Assembly: GCF_034424625.1 (NCBI RefSeq)
Contig: NZ_CP139976.1
Coordinates: 3,162,001-3,226,000, forward strand
Direction of reading: 5' to 3'
Origin: Janthinobacterium lividum
GTDB lineage: Bacteria > Pseudomonadota > Gammaproteobacteria > Burkholderiales > Burkholderiaceae_D
DNA length: 64,000 bases
This document shows positions 63,926 to 64,000 of the stretch, piece by piece. The position numbers and the translations under genes were made by a program. The notes beneath the pieces were generated by a model, which saw nothing but the letters and a program-made list of their open reading frames with translations, had not been told where the DNA came from and searched no databases. The first letter of the stretch is position 1. Each line of letters opens with the position of its first letter.

Positions 63926-64000
63926 ATGATCATTTACGGAACCGCATTGCTGGCACTGTGCCATTTGCTCGGCATCTTCCTGGGCGACCTGCTCGGGCAG
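63926..64000 (+). CDS. madL: Malonate transporter small subunit MadL, cut by window edge
   Basis: The frame begins MIIYGTALLALCHLLGIFLG, which matches the N-terminus of MadL, the small membrane subunit of the MadLM malonate transporter. GGAG sits 9 bases before the ATG. Only 25 codons are inside the window. madM and the remaining genes for prosthetic-group transfer (mdcG) and malonyl loading (mdcH) are expected to the right. Confidence 0.85.
   Translation, partial: MIIYGTALLALCHLLGIFLGDLLGQ

Noticed and set aside
1..64000. tRNA, rRNA, CRISPR arrays, insertion sequences, prophage
   Set aside because: No repeat-spacer pattern, transposase, integrase or phage gene was visible, and no gap is large enough for an rRNA; a tRNA search tool was not available, but I saw no cloverleaf-like candidate in the gaps.

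Overview
The window is high-GC, densely coded DNA from a betaproteobacterium. The protein families and the nar gene order (narK1-narK2-carbonic anhydrase-narGHJI-ppiase-moaA-narXL) point to Burkholderiales. An Oxalobacteraceae member of the Janthinobacterium/Massilia/Duganella type is my best guess, inferred from gene content only. No rRNA, tRNA, CRISPR array, insertion sequence or phage gene was found. Both window edges cut genes: a TonB receptor on the left and the malonate transporter gene madL on the right.

Layout. 1-2740: end of a siderophore receptor, a SirB2-like membrane protein and a GNAT acetyltransferase. 2832-19467: a nitrate respiration block with two NarK transporters, a beta-carbonic anhydrase, membrane nitrate reductase NarGHJI, a parvulin-type isomerase, MoaA for molybdenum cofactor, the NarX/NarL two-component system and NnrS for nitric oxide tolerance. 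19464-26250: a five-gene minus-strand phosphorelay with a hybrid kinase, two stand-alone Hpt proteins and two unusual receiver proteins. 26576-29026: PQQ glucose dehydrogenase behind an exact FNR/ANR box. 29176-33390: a lipoprotein and a DUF748/AsmA-like envelope protein. 33555-38404: metal uptake, with a Fur-box-linked siderophore receptor and a copper receptor of OprC type with a DUF2946 partner. 38624-40398: an AT-richer islet of poorly known genes. 40602-43688: D-serine dehydratase, its LysR regulator and a ferritin-like DUF455 protein. 43695-50550: a composite secreted protein with a LAS-peptidase-like end, topoisomerase IB, a YkvA-like protein and a beta-lactamase-fold hydrolase. 50658-58240: osmotic and ion stress genes (CPA1 antiporter, MscS channel, then otsA-otsB-GH15). 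58313-64000: LysR regulator and the malonate decarboxylase operon mdcABCDE-madL.

How it fits together. NarK1/NarK2 bring nitrate in and export nitrite, NarGHI reduces nitrate at the quinol pool, NarJ and MoaA serve cofactor assembly, NarXL senses nitrate, and NnrS deals with the NO that follows. A sequence motif shared upstream of narK1 and nnrS suggests common control. The most unusual items are the distributed phosphorelay (19.5-26.3 kb), the membrane-anchored OtsA with an extracytoplasmic domain, the composite PEP-CTERM-like/lipobox/peptidase protein, and the FNR-type box in front of glucose dehydrogenase.
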